From Variovorax terrae (lineage in GTDB: Bacteria > Pseudomonadota > Gammaproteobacteria > Burkholderiales > Burkholderiaceae_C): a DNA stretch of 64,000 nt. Below the pieces are notes generated by a model that had not been told where the DNA came from, did not search any database, and saw only the letters and a program-made list of their open reading frames with translations. Numbering within the stretch: position 1 is the first letter of the stretch; each line of letters starts with the position of its first letter. Where the stretch lies: contig NZ_JALGBI010000001.1 in assembly GCF_022809125.1 (NCBI RefSeq), positions 2,418,001 to 2,482,000 of the forward strand. Direction: 5' to 3'. A program made the translations under genes and the position numbers. Of this stretch, positions 1 to 8,014 are shown one piece after another.

Positions 1-130
1 CGCTCGATGCGGGCTTTTTCATGGGAGAAAGCGCCGGTCTCCCTGACTCGCGCAGCATCAATCGCCACAGGTCCCGGCAACCGGGCGGATGAGATCCGCC
101 AAGCCCCGCTGCAGCCACGGCCCGCCCAAG

Positions 131-164
131 AAAAAGCGGCCTTGGAATCACTCCAAGGCCGCTT
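131..164 (-). terminator. Intrinsic terminator downstream of tRNA-His
   Basis: A perfect 13-bp inverted repeat (arms 134-146 and 152-164, 5-nt loop) is followed on the minus strand by a run of five T. It lies just past the 3' end of tRNA-His and probably ends the ppiD/tRNA-His transcript. Positions 1-130 hold no gene that I can recognise. Confidence 0.85.
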
Positions 165-182
165 CGGCATCCACTTATTCGA

Positions 183-259
183 TGGGGTGGCTGATGGGAC
201 TCGAACCCACGACGACAGGAATCACAATCCTGGACTCTACCAACTGAGCTACAGCCACC
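183..259 (-). tRNA. tRNA-His (anticodon GTG)
   Basis: A 77-nt cloverleaf is readable on the minus strand. The acceptor stem starts GGTGGCT and closes with AGCCACC, the extra 5' G (G-1) faces C73 as is typical of tRNA-His, and the CCA end is encoded. The anticodon loop TTGTGAT gives GTG. The T-arm carries the usual GGTTCGAGTCC pattern. It follows ppiD on the same strand and is closed by a strong terminator. Confidence 0.97.
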
Positions 260-295
260 GCAAGGATGGGATTATAGCTCGACTTGGAGGCCCTT

Positions 296-2230
296 TCACT
301 CCGCCTGCGCGAGCTCCTCGCTCTTTCGGGCGGCCGGTTTGGCCACCTTGATCTGAGCCTTGAAGCGTTCCTTGAGCAGGTTGTAGTAGGCCATGCCCTC
401 GGCCGAGGTCACCCATTGCGCGTACTGGGCGCGGTCCTGCTTCGCCGAGGCTTCCTTGGCCTCGTCGCGCGCGACCACCTTGTTGACCTTGAGCACCGCA
501 TAGCCCTGGGCGCCCAGGTCCACGCCCACCAGCACCGGCAAGGCCGAAGCGTCGGCCCGCAGCGCGGCCTCCACCACCGGCGCCGGCAGCTTCTGCGTCT
601 GGTCGCGCGACACCTCGGCCGTCTCGGGCAGCACCGCCGCCGCGGGATTGGCCTTCCAGGCCTCGAGCTTGGCGAGCCCTTCCTTCTTCGCCTGCTCGGC
701 GCCGCGCGCGGCCAGCACGCGCTCGCGCACATTGGCCTTCACCTCGGCCAGCGGCAGCACATGGGCCGGCGTGTACTGCGTGATGCGCCCGGCCACCAGC
801 TGGCTGGCGCCGGTTTCCACGGCCTCGGTGTTGCGCTTCTTCTCCACGGAATCGGGCGAGAAGATGGCGTTCAGGAATTTCGGGTTGGCCAGCACGCCGG
901 TTGCGCCCGGCGCGGGCTTGCGCATCACGTTGCTGGCGGTCTTGATGTCGAGCTTGAGCCGGTCGGCCACCGGCTTGAGGCTGTCCGACTGCTCATACAC
1001 GCCGTTGGTGAAAGCGTCGGCCATCTCGGCGAACTTGCGCTGGGCCTGCTGCTTCATCAGCTCGGCCTCGATCTCGGGCCGCATCTCCTCGAAGCTGCGC
1101 TGCTTGGGCGCGCGGATGTCGGTGAGCTTGATGATGTGGTAGCCGAAGTCCGACTCCACCACGTCGCTGATGTCGCCCTTCTTCATCGCGAACACGGCGT
1201 CTTCGAACGGCTTGACCATCGCGCCGCGCGCGAAGAAATCGAGGTCGCCTCCGTTGGGCGCGGAGCCCGGGTCCTGCGAGTTCTTCTTGGCCACGTCGGC
1301 AAAGCTGTCGGGCGCCTTGCGCACGGCGGCCAGCAGGGCATCGGCCTTCTGGCGCGCCTTCTGGCGGTCGGCGGCGGAAGCGCTCTTGGGCGCGTTGATC
1401 AGAATGTGGCTGGCACGGCGTTCCTCCTGGCCCGACAGCCGGGTGGCGTTCTGCTCGTAGTAGGTCTTCAGGTCCTGCTCGTTGACGGTGAGGCCCTTCT
1501 TGACGGTGTCGAGGTCGAGCACCACGTATTCGATGTTGGCCTGCTCGGGCGCCTGGAACAGCGCCTGGTTGTTCTTGTAGAAGGCTTCCAGCTCGGCATC
1601 GCTCGGGCTGATCTTGGCCGCGAAATCGGAGGTGTTGAAACGCGCGAGTTGTACGTCGCGCTTCTCGAAATAGGCGTTCAGCGCCACATCGGCCTGCGCC
1701 GCCGTGGCGAAGCCCGTGCCGGCCACGCCCATCAGCACCTGGCGGGTGGAGAGATCGCCGCGCACGCGGGCCTCGAACATCTCGGGCGTCATGCCCTGGC
1801 TGCCGGCGAGCTGGCGGTAGCGGTCCATGTCCAGCGTGCCGTCAGGGCGGCGCAACGAGGCGATGGTCGGGTTCTCCTGCAGCTCGCGCGCGAGCCGCTG
1901 GTCGCTGGTGGCGAGCTTGAATTTGTCGGCCGCGGCCAGCAGCACGCGGTCGCGCACCAGGCGCTCGAGCGTCGCGTAGCGCGCCTCGGGCGAGTCGAGC
2001 AGCTTGGGATCGATCGAAGGCATGGAGGAACGCAGGCGCTCCACCTCCTCCTTGTGCGCGGCATCCCATTCGCTCTGGTTGATGTCGTGGCCGTCGACCT
2101 TGGCCACCGCTTCGCCCTTCTCGCGGAAGCGGTTGTATCCATCCACGCCGAACAGCACGAACGAGGGAAAGATCAGCAGGAACAGCAGGAACTGCATGAT
2201 CTTGGTGTGCTTGCGGACGAAATCAAACAT
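296..2230 (-). CDS. ppiD: Peptidyl-prolyl isomerase / periplasmic folding chaperone PpiD
   Basis: A 644-residue inner-membrane-anchored chaperone that helps newly exported proteins fold at the periplasmic face of the Sec translocon. One N-terminal membrane segment lies at about residues 11-29, after the family start MFDFVRKHTK. A SurA-like helical chaperone region follows (about 35-250), then a single parvulin rotamase domain (about 271-372, from RRASHILI to FGYHIIKL), then a long C-terminal helical region. The start at 2230 is chosen because upstream in-frame codons give no membrane-protein-like extension. E. coli PpiD is about 623 residues, so the length fits. The gene sits between tRNA-Val and tRNA-His on the same strand. 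Confidence 0.93.
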   Translation of the reverse strand: MFDFVRKHTKIMQFLLFLLIFPSFVLFGVDGYNRFREKGEAVAKVDGHDINQSEWDAAHKEEVERLRSSMPSIDPKLLDSPEARYATLERLVRDRVLLAAADKFKLATSDQRLARELQENPTIASLRRPDGTLDMDRYRQLAGSQGMTPEMFEARVRGDLSTRQVLMGVAGTGFATAAQADVALNAYFEKRDVQLARFNTSDFAAKISPSDAELEAFYKNNQALFQAPEQANIEYVVLDLDTVKKGLTVNEQDLKTYYEQNATRLSGQEERRASHILINAPKSASAADRQKARQKADALLAAVRKAPDSFADVAKKNSQDPGSAPNGGDLDFFARGAMVKPFEDAVFAMKKGDISDVVESDFGYHIIKLTDIRAPKQRSFEEMRPEIEAELMKQQAQRKFAEMADAFTNGVYEQSDSLKPVADRLKLDIKTASNVMRKPAPGATGVLANPKFLNAIFSPDSVEKKRNTEAVETGASQLVAGRITQYTPAHVLPLAEVKANVRERVLAARGAEQAKKEGLAKLEAWKANPAAAVLPETAEVSRDQTQKLPAPVVEAALRADASALPVLVGVDLGAQGYAVLKVNKVVARDEAKEASAKQDRAQYAQWVTSAEGMAYYNLLKERFKAQIKVAKPAARKSEELAQAE

Positions 2231-2317
2231 GCTCGAACTCTCTAAAAAATGGCCTTCCGTGCCACGCGTCCCCACAAGGGAGGCCGCGTGCCTGGAGAGG
2301 CCCGGCGATGCTCAAAT

Positions 2318-2345
2318 AGAAAAGGCGAACAACCTGTTCGCCTTT
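2318..2345 (-). terminator. Intrinsic terminator after tRNA-Val
   Basis: A perfect 11-bp stem (2321-2331 with 2335-2345) has a 3-nt ACC loop and is followed on the minus strand by TTTT. It lies 8 bases past the 3' end of tRNA-Val, so ppiD downstream probably has its own promoter in 2231-2318. Confidence 0.75.
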
Positions 2346-2352
2346 GCTTGGG

Positions 2353-2428
2353 TGGTGGGTGCTGACGGGATCGAACCGCCGACCTACGCCTTGTAAGGGC
2401 GCCGCTCTACCAGCTGAGCTAAGCACCC
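2353..2428 (-). tRNA. tRNA-Val (anticodon TAC)
   Basis: A 76-nt cloverleaf on the minus strand. The acceptor stem is GGGTGCT/AGCACCC, the anticodon loop CTTACAA gives TAC, the T-arm is normal and the CCA end is encoded. It lies between hupB and ppiD, an arrangement known in Burkholderiales. Confidence 0.97.
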
Positions 2429-2444
2429 CACCTGAACGGATGTC

Positions 2445-2717
2445 TCAGTTCAAAGCATCTTTCAATGCCTTGCCCGGACGGAACTTGGGAACCTTGGCAG
2501 CCTTGATTTTAATCGTAGCGCCGGTGCGCGGATTGCGGCCGCTGCGCGCAGCGCGTTTGCCCACGGCAAAGGTACCGAAACCGACCAGCGAGACCGAACC
2601 GCCTTTTTTGAGCGTGGTTTTCACGGCGCCGATGGTGGACTCCAGTGCGCGCGTGGCAGCGGCCTTGGAGATGTCGGCATGCTTTGCAATGTGTTCAATC
2701 AGTTCGGTTTTGTTCAC
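2445..2717 (-). CDS. hupB: DNA-binding protein HU (beta-type)
   Basis: A 90-residue nucleoid protein of the HU/IHF family that bends DNA as a dimer. The full family layout is present: N-terminal helices ([17 protein letters not shown]), the GFGTF turn at about 46-50, the DNA-contacting arm with the R-N-P-R-T-G signature at about 61-66, and the C-terminal helix. The start is GTG at 2717, with a GAGG-type ribosome site about 8 bases upstream. The length matches HU exactly. tRNA-Val lies directly downstream. Confidence 0.96.
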   Translation of the reverse strand: MNKTELIEHIAKHADISKAAATRALESTIGAVKTTLKKGGSVSLVGFGTFAVGKRAARSGRNPRTGATIKIKAAKVPKFRPGKALKDALN

Positions 2718-2744
2718 AAGGAGCCCCTCGTACAGAAAGTGTTG

Positions 2745-2773
2745 GAAGAGAACGTCTCTTCAAAAAATTTTTG
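2745..2773. repeat. Inverted repeat and A/T block upstream of hupB
   Basis: A perfect 7-3-7 palindrome (GAAGAGA, ACG, TCTCTTC; 2745-2761) abuts a CAAAAAA/TTTTTG near-palindrome (2761-2773), 28 to 56 bases upstream of the hupB start. It may be an operator or a leader hairpin; I do not recognise a specific regulator site. The rest of 2718-2999 shows no gene. Confidence 0.45.
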
Positions 2774-2999
2774 TCTCCCCACCGTTGCGTTGTTGCAAGA
2801 GTGCGGGAGACTTCTTCGCAGCGCTGGCTGCTGAATGGCATTAGAGCCACGGACTACCACCGTGTCAATACGACATGCAGCTTTACAACAGCGCGGAGGC
2901 GGATTCTAGTCTGTTTTGCGCGGGGCTCCACGCTCGGCGCGCGGCGATTTTTGTGCCGCAGTGCGCAATTCCTGCGCTCGCGCCGAAGCGTGCAAAAAG

Positions 3000-4085
3000 T
3001 TACAGGGCCGCGGCGATCGCGCGACCCAGATCGGACGTGGTGGCCCGGCCCCCGATGTCGGGTGTCCGTGGTGCACCGCTTTGGGGATCGAGCACTTTCT
3101 CGATGGCCGCCAGCACCGCGTCGTGCGCCTCCTTGTGGCCGAGGAACTCCAGCATCATCGCGCCGCACCAGATCTGGCCGATCGGGTTGGCAAGCCCCTT
3201 GCCCGCGATGTCGGGTGCCGAGCCATGCACCGGCTCGAACAGCGAGGGAAACCGGCGATCGGGATTGAGGTTGGCGCTGGGCGCGATGCCGATGGTGCCG
3301 GTGCAGGCCGGGCCGAGGTCGCTGAGGATGTCGCCGAACAGGTTGCTCGCCACCACCACGTCGAAGAAGTCCGGGCGCTGCACGAAATGCGCCGTGAGAA
3401 TATCGATATGAAATTTATCGAGCTGGATGGCCGGGTAGGCCTTCGCCATCTCGGCCACGCGCTCGTCCCAGTACGGCATCGTGATGGCGATGCCATTGGA
3501 TTTGGTGGCGCTCGTCAGGTGCTTCTTCGGGCGCGACTGGGCGAGCTCGAAGGCGAACTTGAGCACGCGGTCCACGCCGATGCGTGACATCACGGTCTCC
3601 TGCATCACGATCTCGCGCTCGGTGCCCGCATACATGCGGCCGCCGATGCTGGAGTACTCGCCTTCGGTGTTCTCGCGCACGATGTACATGTCGATCTCGC
3701 CGGGCTGGCGCGGGCTGCCGTCGCGGCGCACCACGGGCGCGGTGATGCCGGGCATCAGGCGCGCGGGCCGCAGGTTGACATACTGGTCGAACTCGCGGCG
3801 AAACAGCAGCAGCGAGCCCCACAGCGACACGTGGTCGGCAATCTTCTCGGGCCAGCCCACGGCGCCGAAATAGATCGCGTCGTGCCCGCCGATCTGGTCC
3901 TTCCAGTCGTCCGGCAGCATCTTGCCGTGCTTCTCGAAATAGTCCCAGCTCGAAAAATCGAAATGATCGAACTGCAGGTCGATGCCGAACTTGCGCGCAG
4001 CGGCATCCATCACGCGCACCCCCTCGGGCATCACTTCCTTGCCAATGCCGTCACCCGCGATCACGGCGATTCTCTTCTTGCTCAT
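3000..4085 (-). CDS. dmlA: Tartrate / D-malate dehydrogenase (decarboxylating)
   Basis: A 361-residue NAD-dependent beta-decarboxylating dehydrogenase of the isocitrate/isopropylmalate family, subgroup TtuC/DmlA, expected to oxidise tartrate or D-malate in the cytoplasm. Visible marks are the N-terminal IAVIAGDGIG, RENTEGEYSSIGG, the metal/substrate-binding stretch VVASNLFGDILSDLG, and the nucleotide-binding EPVHGSAPDIAGKG. The length equals E. coli DmlA (361). The second of two tandem ATGs (4085) is 6 bases from AGGAG and is preferred; the first (4088) overlaps the stop of the upstream hydrolase as TGATG, which implies coupled translation. A divergent LysR gene about 950 bp away fits the DmlR/DmlA arrangement. 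Confidence 0.88.
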   Translation of the reverse strand: MSKKRIAVIAGDGIGKEVMPEGVRVMDAAARKFGIDLQFDHFDFSSWDYFEKHGKMLPDDWKDQIGGHDAIYFGAVGWPEKIADHVSLWGSLLLFRREFDQYVNLRPARLMPGITAPVVRRDGSPRQPGEIDMYIVRENTEGEYSSIGGRMYAGTEREIVMQETVMSRIGVDRVLKFAFELAQSRPKKHLTSATKSNGIAITMPYWDERVAEMAKAYPAIQLDKFHIDILTAHFVQRPDFFDVVVASNLFGDILSDLGPACTGTIGIAPSANLNPDRRFPSLFEPVHGSAPDIAGKGLANPIGQIWCGAMMLEFLGHKEAHDAVLAAIEKVLDPQSGAPRTPDIGGRATTSDLGRAIAAAL

Positions 4086-4087
4086 CA

Positions 4088-4957
4088 TCAGCTCCTGAAA
4101 AATTGGAATGCTTCGTCCAGCAGCGCGGCTGGCGCCTCTTCGGCAATGTAATGGCCGCACGGCAGGGCCGCGCCGCTCACCGCTTCGGCCCGCTCGCGCC
4201 ACAGGGCCAGCACATCGAAGCACTGGCCGACGGCGCCATGCGCGCCCCACAGCACGCGCAGCGGCTGCCGCAGCCTGCTGCCGCGGACGACATCTTCGCG
4301 GTCGTGATCGAGGTCGAGCGTGGCCGACGCGCGGTAGTCTTCGCAGATGCTGTGCGCGGTGCCGGCGATGCCAGCGCAGCGCTCATACTCGGCCAGCGCC
4401 TCGGGCGCGAACGCAGCCAGGCCGGCGTGGCGCGCGCCCATCACGCTGCGCACGTAGCGAGCAGGGGCGGATTCGATCAGGGCTTCGGGCAGGGGCGGCG
4501 GCTGGATCAGGAAGAACCAGTGCCAGTAGGCCCGCGCAAAGGCCTCCGAGGTGTTCTCGTACATCGCCAGCGTGGGCGCGATGTCCAGCAGCATCAGGCG
4601 CTCCACGGCCTGCGCATGATCGGCCGCGAGACGGTGCGCCACGCGCGCGCCGCGGTCGTGGGCCAGCACCTGGAAGCGGTCGAAGCCATGGTGCTGCATC
4701 ACGGCCATGGCGTCCTGCGCCATCTCGCGCTTGGCATACGCGCCATGCGCAACGGGACGGCCCGAATCGCCATAGCCGCGCAAATCCATCATCACCACCG
4801 TGAACCGCTTGGCAAGCTCCGGCGCCACGCGGTGCCACATCGCATGCGTCTGCGGATGCCCGTGCAGCAGCAATAGCGGCTCGCCCCGGCCGCCCTTGCA
4901 GCCTTGCAGGGGCACGCCCTTGCGGACGATCTCGAACCGGTCAAATGTCTCGAACAT
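4088..4957 (-). CDS. Alpha/beta hydrolase, haloacetate-dehalogenase type
   Basis: A 289-residue alpha/beta-hydrolase. Residues seen in fluoroacetate dehalogenases can be read: LLLLHGHPQTHAMWHRV, the nucleophile region LAHDRGARVAHRL (Asp followed by Arg), WHWFFLIQP (the His-Trp of the halide pocket), and a late catalytic His in LPCGHYIAEEAP. The reaction would be hydrolysis of a 2-haloacetate to glycolate, but related hydrolases act on other esters, so substrate is inferred. The start at 4957 (MFETF) matches the usual family N-terminus; ATG at 4972 and TTG at 4996 are alternatives. It is translationally coupled to the downstream dehydrogenase. Confidence 0.78.
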   Translation of the reverse strand: MFETFDRFEIVRKGVPLQGCKGGRGEPLLLLHGHPQTHAMWHRVAPELAKRFTVVMMDLRGYGDSGRPVAHGAYAKREMAQDAMAVMQHHGFDRFQVLAHDRGARVAHRLAADHAQAVERLMLLDIAPTLAMYENTSEAFARAYWHWFFLIQPPPLPEALIESAPARYVRSVMGARHAGLAAFAPEALAEYERCAGIAGTAHSICEDYRASATLDLDHDREDVVRGSRLRQPLRVLWGAHGAVGQCFDVLALWRERAEAVSGAALPCGHYIAEEAPAALLDEAFQFFRS

Positions 4958-4994
4958 GGGTGGATTCTGCATGGACCGGCCTGCATCATCAAGC

Positions 4995-5016
4995 AATAAT
5001 CCGGCAATTGATTATT
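4995..5016. promoter_or_regulatory. 22-bp palindrome in the lysR / hydrolase divergent promoter
   Basis: Perfect 7-bp arms AATAATC (4995-5001) and GATTATT (5010-5016) flank an 8-bp spacer. It is an A/T-rich island in GC-rich DNA, 16 bases before the LysR start and 38 bases before the hydrolase start. The size and symmetry suit a LysR-type operator controlling both directions. Confidence 0.6.
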
Positions 5017-5032
5017 TCCCAAATGGAATCAA

Positions 5033-6010
5033 ATGGACTACCCGCTGGACCGTGGCGACCTGGAACTGCTGCTTGCCATTCGCGCCCATGGCAGCCTCTC
5101 GGCCACCGCTTCGGCGGCAGCGGTCGTCCCCTCCGTGGTCACCAAGCGGCTGGCCGCGCTGGAGTCGCGCCTGGGCCTGCGGCTGTTCCAGCGCACGACG
5201 CGGCGCGTGACCCCCACCGCCGAAGGCGAGGCGCTGTGCGAGCGCGCCGTGAAGCTGCTGCACGACTTCAGCATGCTGGAGCGCGACCTGCAGGAGCGGC
5301 GCAGCGAGCCGGCCGGCCTGATCCGGCTGGCCGCCACGTTCGGGTTCGGGCGCCTGTGGCTGGGCCCGGCGCTGGCCGAGTTCCAGGCCCGCCACTCCCA
5401 GCTCCAGGTGCAGCTCCAGCTGACCGAGCAGTTGCCCGATCTCGCGGTGCAGGGGTTCGACGGCGCGGTCTGGCTCTGGTCGGTGCAGGGGCAGCGCGCC
5501 TCGGAATGGGTGACGCGGCGCCTGGCCCGCAACCAGCGCGTGCTGGTGGCGTCGCCCGCCTATCTGAAGCGGCGCGGCATGCCGGCGAACCCGCAGGATC
5601 TGCCGCAGCACGACTGCCTGGTGGTGCGCGAGAACGAGCAGCGCTTCGACATCTGGAGCCTGCAGAAAGAGCGGGACCGGGCCGCCAGCCGCATCCGGGT
5701 GCAGGGCCCGCTGTCCAGCAACTCGGGCGAGCTGGTGCGCGACTGGTGCCTGGCCGGCCACGGCATCATGCTGCGCAGCCTGTGGGACATCGCGCCGCAG
5801 ATCGCCTCGGGCCGGCTGGTGCGCGTGCTGCCCGGCTACGCGATGCTGGACGCCGACATCCACTGGCTGGCCCCCCACCAGGCGCAGACGCCGAAGCGCA
5901 CGCGCCTGCTGATCGATTTTCTGGTGGAGCGCTTTCGCGGCGAGCCCTGGCGGCTCAGCCCCGCGCCGGCCGCGCGGAGCGCACCACGAGGCTCACGCCA
6001 AACGCGGTGA
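5033..6010 (+). CDS. LysR-family transcriptional regulator (DmlR-like position)
   Basis: A 325-residue regulator with an N-terminal winged helix-turn-helix at about 5-64 (LELLLAIRAHGSLSATASAA, then VTKRLAALESRLGLRLFQRTTRR) and a C-terminal periplasmic-binding-protein-fold effector domain. It is divergent from the hydrolase and dmlA-like genes, so it probably activates them in response to their substrate. ATG at 5033 directly follows the 22-bp palindrome. The last 18 codons overlap the 3' end of the convergent EamA gene by 56 bp, and the C-terminal tail (APAARSAPRGSRQTR) lies within the overlap. Confidence 0.9.
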   Translation: MDYPLDRGDLELLLAIRAHGSLSATASAAAVVPSVVTKRLAALESRLGLRLFQRTTRRVTPTAEGEALCERAVKLLHDFSMLERDLQERRSEPAGLIRLAATFGFGRLWLGPALAEFQARHSQLQVQLQLTEQLPDLAVQGFDGAVWLWSVQGQRASEWVTRRLARNQRVLVASPAYLKRRGMPANPQDLPQHDCLVVRENEQRFDIWSLQKERDRAASRIRVQGPLSSNSGELVRDWCLAGHGIMLRSLWDIAPQIASGRLVRVLPGYAMLDADIHWLAPHQAQTPKRTRLLIDFLVERFRGEPWRLSPAPAARSAPRGSRQTR

Positions 6011-6845
6011 GCGCCATGCCCGCCACCGTGAACCCGGTGATCGGCTCCGCAAACAGCAGCCAGGCCATCAGCGCCGTGCAGGGCGGCACCAGATAGAGCA
6101 GGCTGGTCACCGCGGTGGCGGCGCCGCGCTGGATCAGCAGGTACAACAGCGAGCTGCCGCCCAGCGTGAGCGCCAGCACCGACCAAGCCATGGCGCCCGC
6201 GAGTTCCGCGTTCCAGCGCATGGGCTCGGTCTCCCACAACGCCAGCGGCAGCGTCACCACGAACGCCGCGGCCAGTTGCACGAAGCTGGCCGTGCGCACG
6301 TCGCAGGGCGCGACGAAGCGCTTCTGGTAGAGCGTGCCCGCCGTGATGCTGAGCAGGGCGCCGAGCGCCAGCATGAAGTTCAGGCCGTGGATTTCGCCCA
6401 GGCCGAGCTTCTGCCAGACCACCAGCGCCAGGCCCGCGAAGCCCAGCGCCAGCCCGCCCCACTGGCGCGCCGACACCTGGCCGCCGCGCGACGACACCCA
6501 CACGGCGGTCAGCACCGGCTGCAGGCCCACCAGCAGCGCAACCAGGCCGGCCCCCATGCCGAGCTTGATGGCGGCCCAGACGCCGCCCAGGTAGCCCGCA
6601 TGCATCAGCACGCCGGTCACGGCCAGGTGCTGCCACTGCCGCAGGCCGGCCGGAAAGGCCGCGCGCGCCAGCAGCGCCCAGACCGCGAAGCACAGCACCG
6701 ACAGGAAATAGCGCACGGCCAGAAAGCTCAGCGGCGGTGCGTGCGGCATGCCATAGCGCGCCACGATGAAGCCCGTGCTCCAGATCAGCACGAAGACGGC
6801 GGGCATCGCCTTGATGAAAGCGTTTTCCTGAGGCAAGGCGCTCAT
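5955..6845 (-). CDS. EamA / DMT-family inner-membrane transporter
   Basis: A 296-residue membrane protein with about ten hydrophobic segments arranged as two EamA repeats (first about 10-145, second about 155-290). Typical family features are FVLIWSTGFIVARY near the N-terminus and SLLYLVPPCTALMAWLLFAEP in the second repeat. Substrate is unknown; members export amino acids and other metabolites. The start at 6845 overlaps the pgsA stop (ATGA), so it is the last gene of the uvrC-lipoprotein-pgsA run. Its 3' end overlaps the convergent lysR gene. Confidence 0.86.
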   Translation of the reverse strand: MSALPQENAFIKAMPAVFVLIWSTGFIVARYGMPHAPPLSFLAVRYFLSVLCFAVWALLARAAFPAGLRQWQHLAVTGVLMHAGYLGGVWAAIKLGMGAGLVALLVGLQPVLTAVWVSSRGGQVSARQWGGLALGFAGLALVVWQKLGLGEIHGLNFMLALGALLSITAGTLYQKRFVAPCDVRTASFVQLAAAFVVTLPLALWETEPMRWNAELAGAMAWSVLALTLGGSSLLYLLIQRGAATAVTSLLYLVPPCTALMAWLLFAEPITGFTVAGMALTAFGVSLVVRSARPARG

Positions 6846-7408
6846 TTCACGCGCTGGCGGATTTCGGGCAGGGCCTTTTGCAGGTAGTACACCATGGACC
6901 AGACGGTCAGGATCGCGGCGATCCAGATCAGCCAGGTGCCCCAGACGCCGGTGTCGATCAGGCCGAACAGCCGCCCGTCGAACAGCAGGAAGGGAATGGC
7001 CACCATCTGCACCGTGGTCTTGACCTTGCCGAGCATGTGCACGGCCACGCTCTTGGAGGCGCCGATCTGGGCCATCCATTCGCGCAGCGCCGAGATCGCG
7101 ATCTCGCGGCCGATGATGATGAGTGCCACGAACACGTCGGCGCGCTGCAGGTGCACCAGCACCAGCAGCGAGGCGCAGACCAGGAACTTGTCGGCCACCG
7201 GGTCGAGGAAGGCGCCGAACGAGGAGGTCTGGTTGAGCTTGCGCGCCAGGTAGCCGTCAAGCCAGTCGGTCAGCGCGAACACCACGAACAGCACGGTGGC
7301 GATCAGGTTGCGGTCGGACTGCTGCAGCGGCAGGTAGAACACCCCCACGATCAACGGAATCGCGACGATGCGCGTCCAGGTCATGATGGTGGGGATAGTG
7401 AAGAACAT
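6842..7408 (-). CDS. pgsA: CDP-diacylglycerol--glycerol-3-phosphate 3-phosphatidyltransferase
   Basis: A 188-residue membrane enzyme that makes phosphatidylglycerol phosphate, the committed step to phosphatidylglycerol and cardiolipin. The CDP-alcohol phosphotransferase signature D-G-x2-A-R-x8-G-x3-D-x3-D is present (DWLDGYLARKLNQTSS, then FLDPVADK), together with several membrane helices. Length fits E. coli PgsA (182). It lies downstream of uvrC, a linkage common in proteobacteria, with a lipoprotein gene between them. Confidence 0.95.
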   Translation of the reverse strand: MFFTIPTIMTWTRIVAIPLIVGVFYLPLQQSDRNLIATVLFVVFALTDWLDGYLARKLNQTSSFGAFLDPVADKFLVCASLLVLVHLQRADVFVALIIIGREIAISALREWMAQIGASKSVAVHMLGKVKTTVQMVAIPFLLFDGRLFGLIDTGVWGTWLIWIAAILTVWSMVYYLQKALPEIRQRVK

Positions 7409-7537
7409 CCCCCGATTCTGGCATGAGGCGCACCGGCCCGCCGGGCCCGGGCCTGTTCACGCTGCTTTTGGCCGCGCGAACGCGGCGGCCACGGTGCCGG
7501 CGCAGGCGCCTGACGGCGCCCGTCCGGGGCCACCGGA

Positions 7538-8014
7538 CTAGCGCGATTCGACCAGCGAGCGGATCTGGAACTTCAGGTCGTCGTTGTACAGGAACGTCTC
7601 GTTGAACTGCCAGGGATGCGGCAGATGGGCCACCGGCCCGAACGGCGCGGCGCGGCGGATGGCGTTGGCCGCCATCTCGATGGTCTCGGGCGCGAACTGC
7701 GGCGAGCGCATCACGTCGATGCGGCGCACCGAGCCGTCCTGGTTGAGCTGGACCTGCAGCACGGGAATCGCCTGCAGCACCTCGGGCAACTGGCCTGCGA
7801 AGGCCTCGCTGCCGCTGGTCTGCAGGATGCGGCGCGCCGCGCGCAGCCGGTACTCGTCCCAGGAGCGCGCCAGCGAAGTGGGCGGCGGCGGCAGGCTGGC
7901 GCCGGGCGGCAGGCTGGCCGGCCCGGGTGCCGGCCGCTCGGGCGGCAGCGGCGTGCTGACGCAGCCGGCCAGAAACGACAACACCGATGCGGTCGCGAGT
8001 TTAATGAAGCGCAC
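7538..8014 (-). CDS. Small lipoprotein with a TonB-C-like domain
   Basis: A 158-residue predicted lipoprotein. The signal peptide ends in the lipobox L-A-G-C with Cys18. A proline-rich linker (about 22-50) leads to a C-terminal domain (about 75-155) whose pattern ([20 protein letters not shown], then [16 protein letters not shown]) resembles TonB C-terminal or TolA-like domains. The start is taken as GTG at 8014, 7 bases from AGGAG; this makes it overlap the 3' end of uvrC by 14 bp, suggesting coupled translation. Function is unknown; an envelope role is inferred. Confidence 0.7.
   Translation of the reverse strand: MRFIKLATASVLSFLAGCVSTPLPPERPAPGPASLPPGASLPPPPTSLARSWDEYRLRAARRILQTSGSEAFAGQLPEVLQAIPVLQVQLNQDGSVRRIDVMRSPQFAPETIEMAANAIRRAAPFGPVAHLPHPWQFNETFLYNDDLKFQIRSLVESR

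Noticed and set aside
284..2245. A long plus-strand open frame opposite ppiD
   Set aside because: His/Leu/Arg/Gly-rich translation with no family features, antisense to a clear ppiD gene.
2262..2315. A third copy of the GC-rich repeat near ppiD
   Set aside because: Only the short GGCCCGGCGATG block is shared; the C-run/G-run core is not convincing.
4860..4885. CAATAGC in the hydrolase gene as another dispersed repeat copy
   Set aside because: It encodes the conserved PLLLLHG stretch and none of the other repeat blocks are present.
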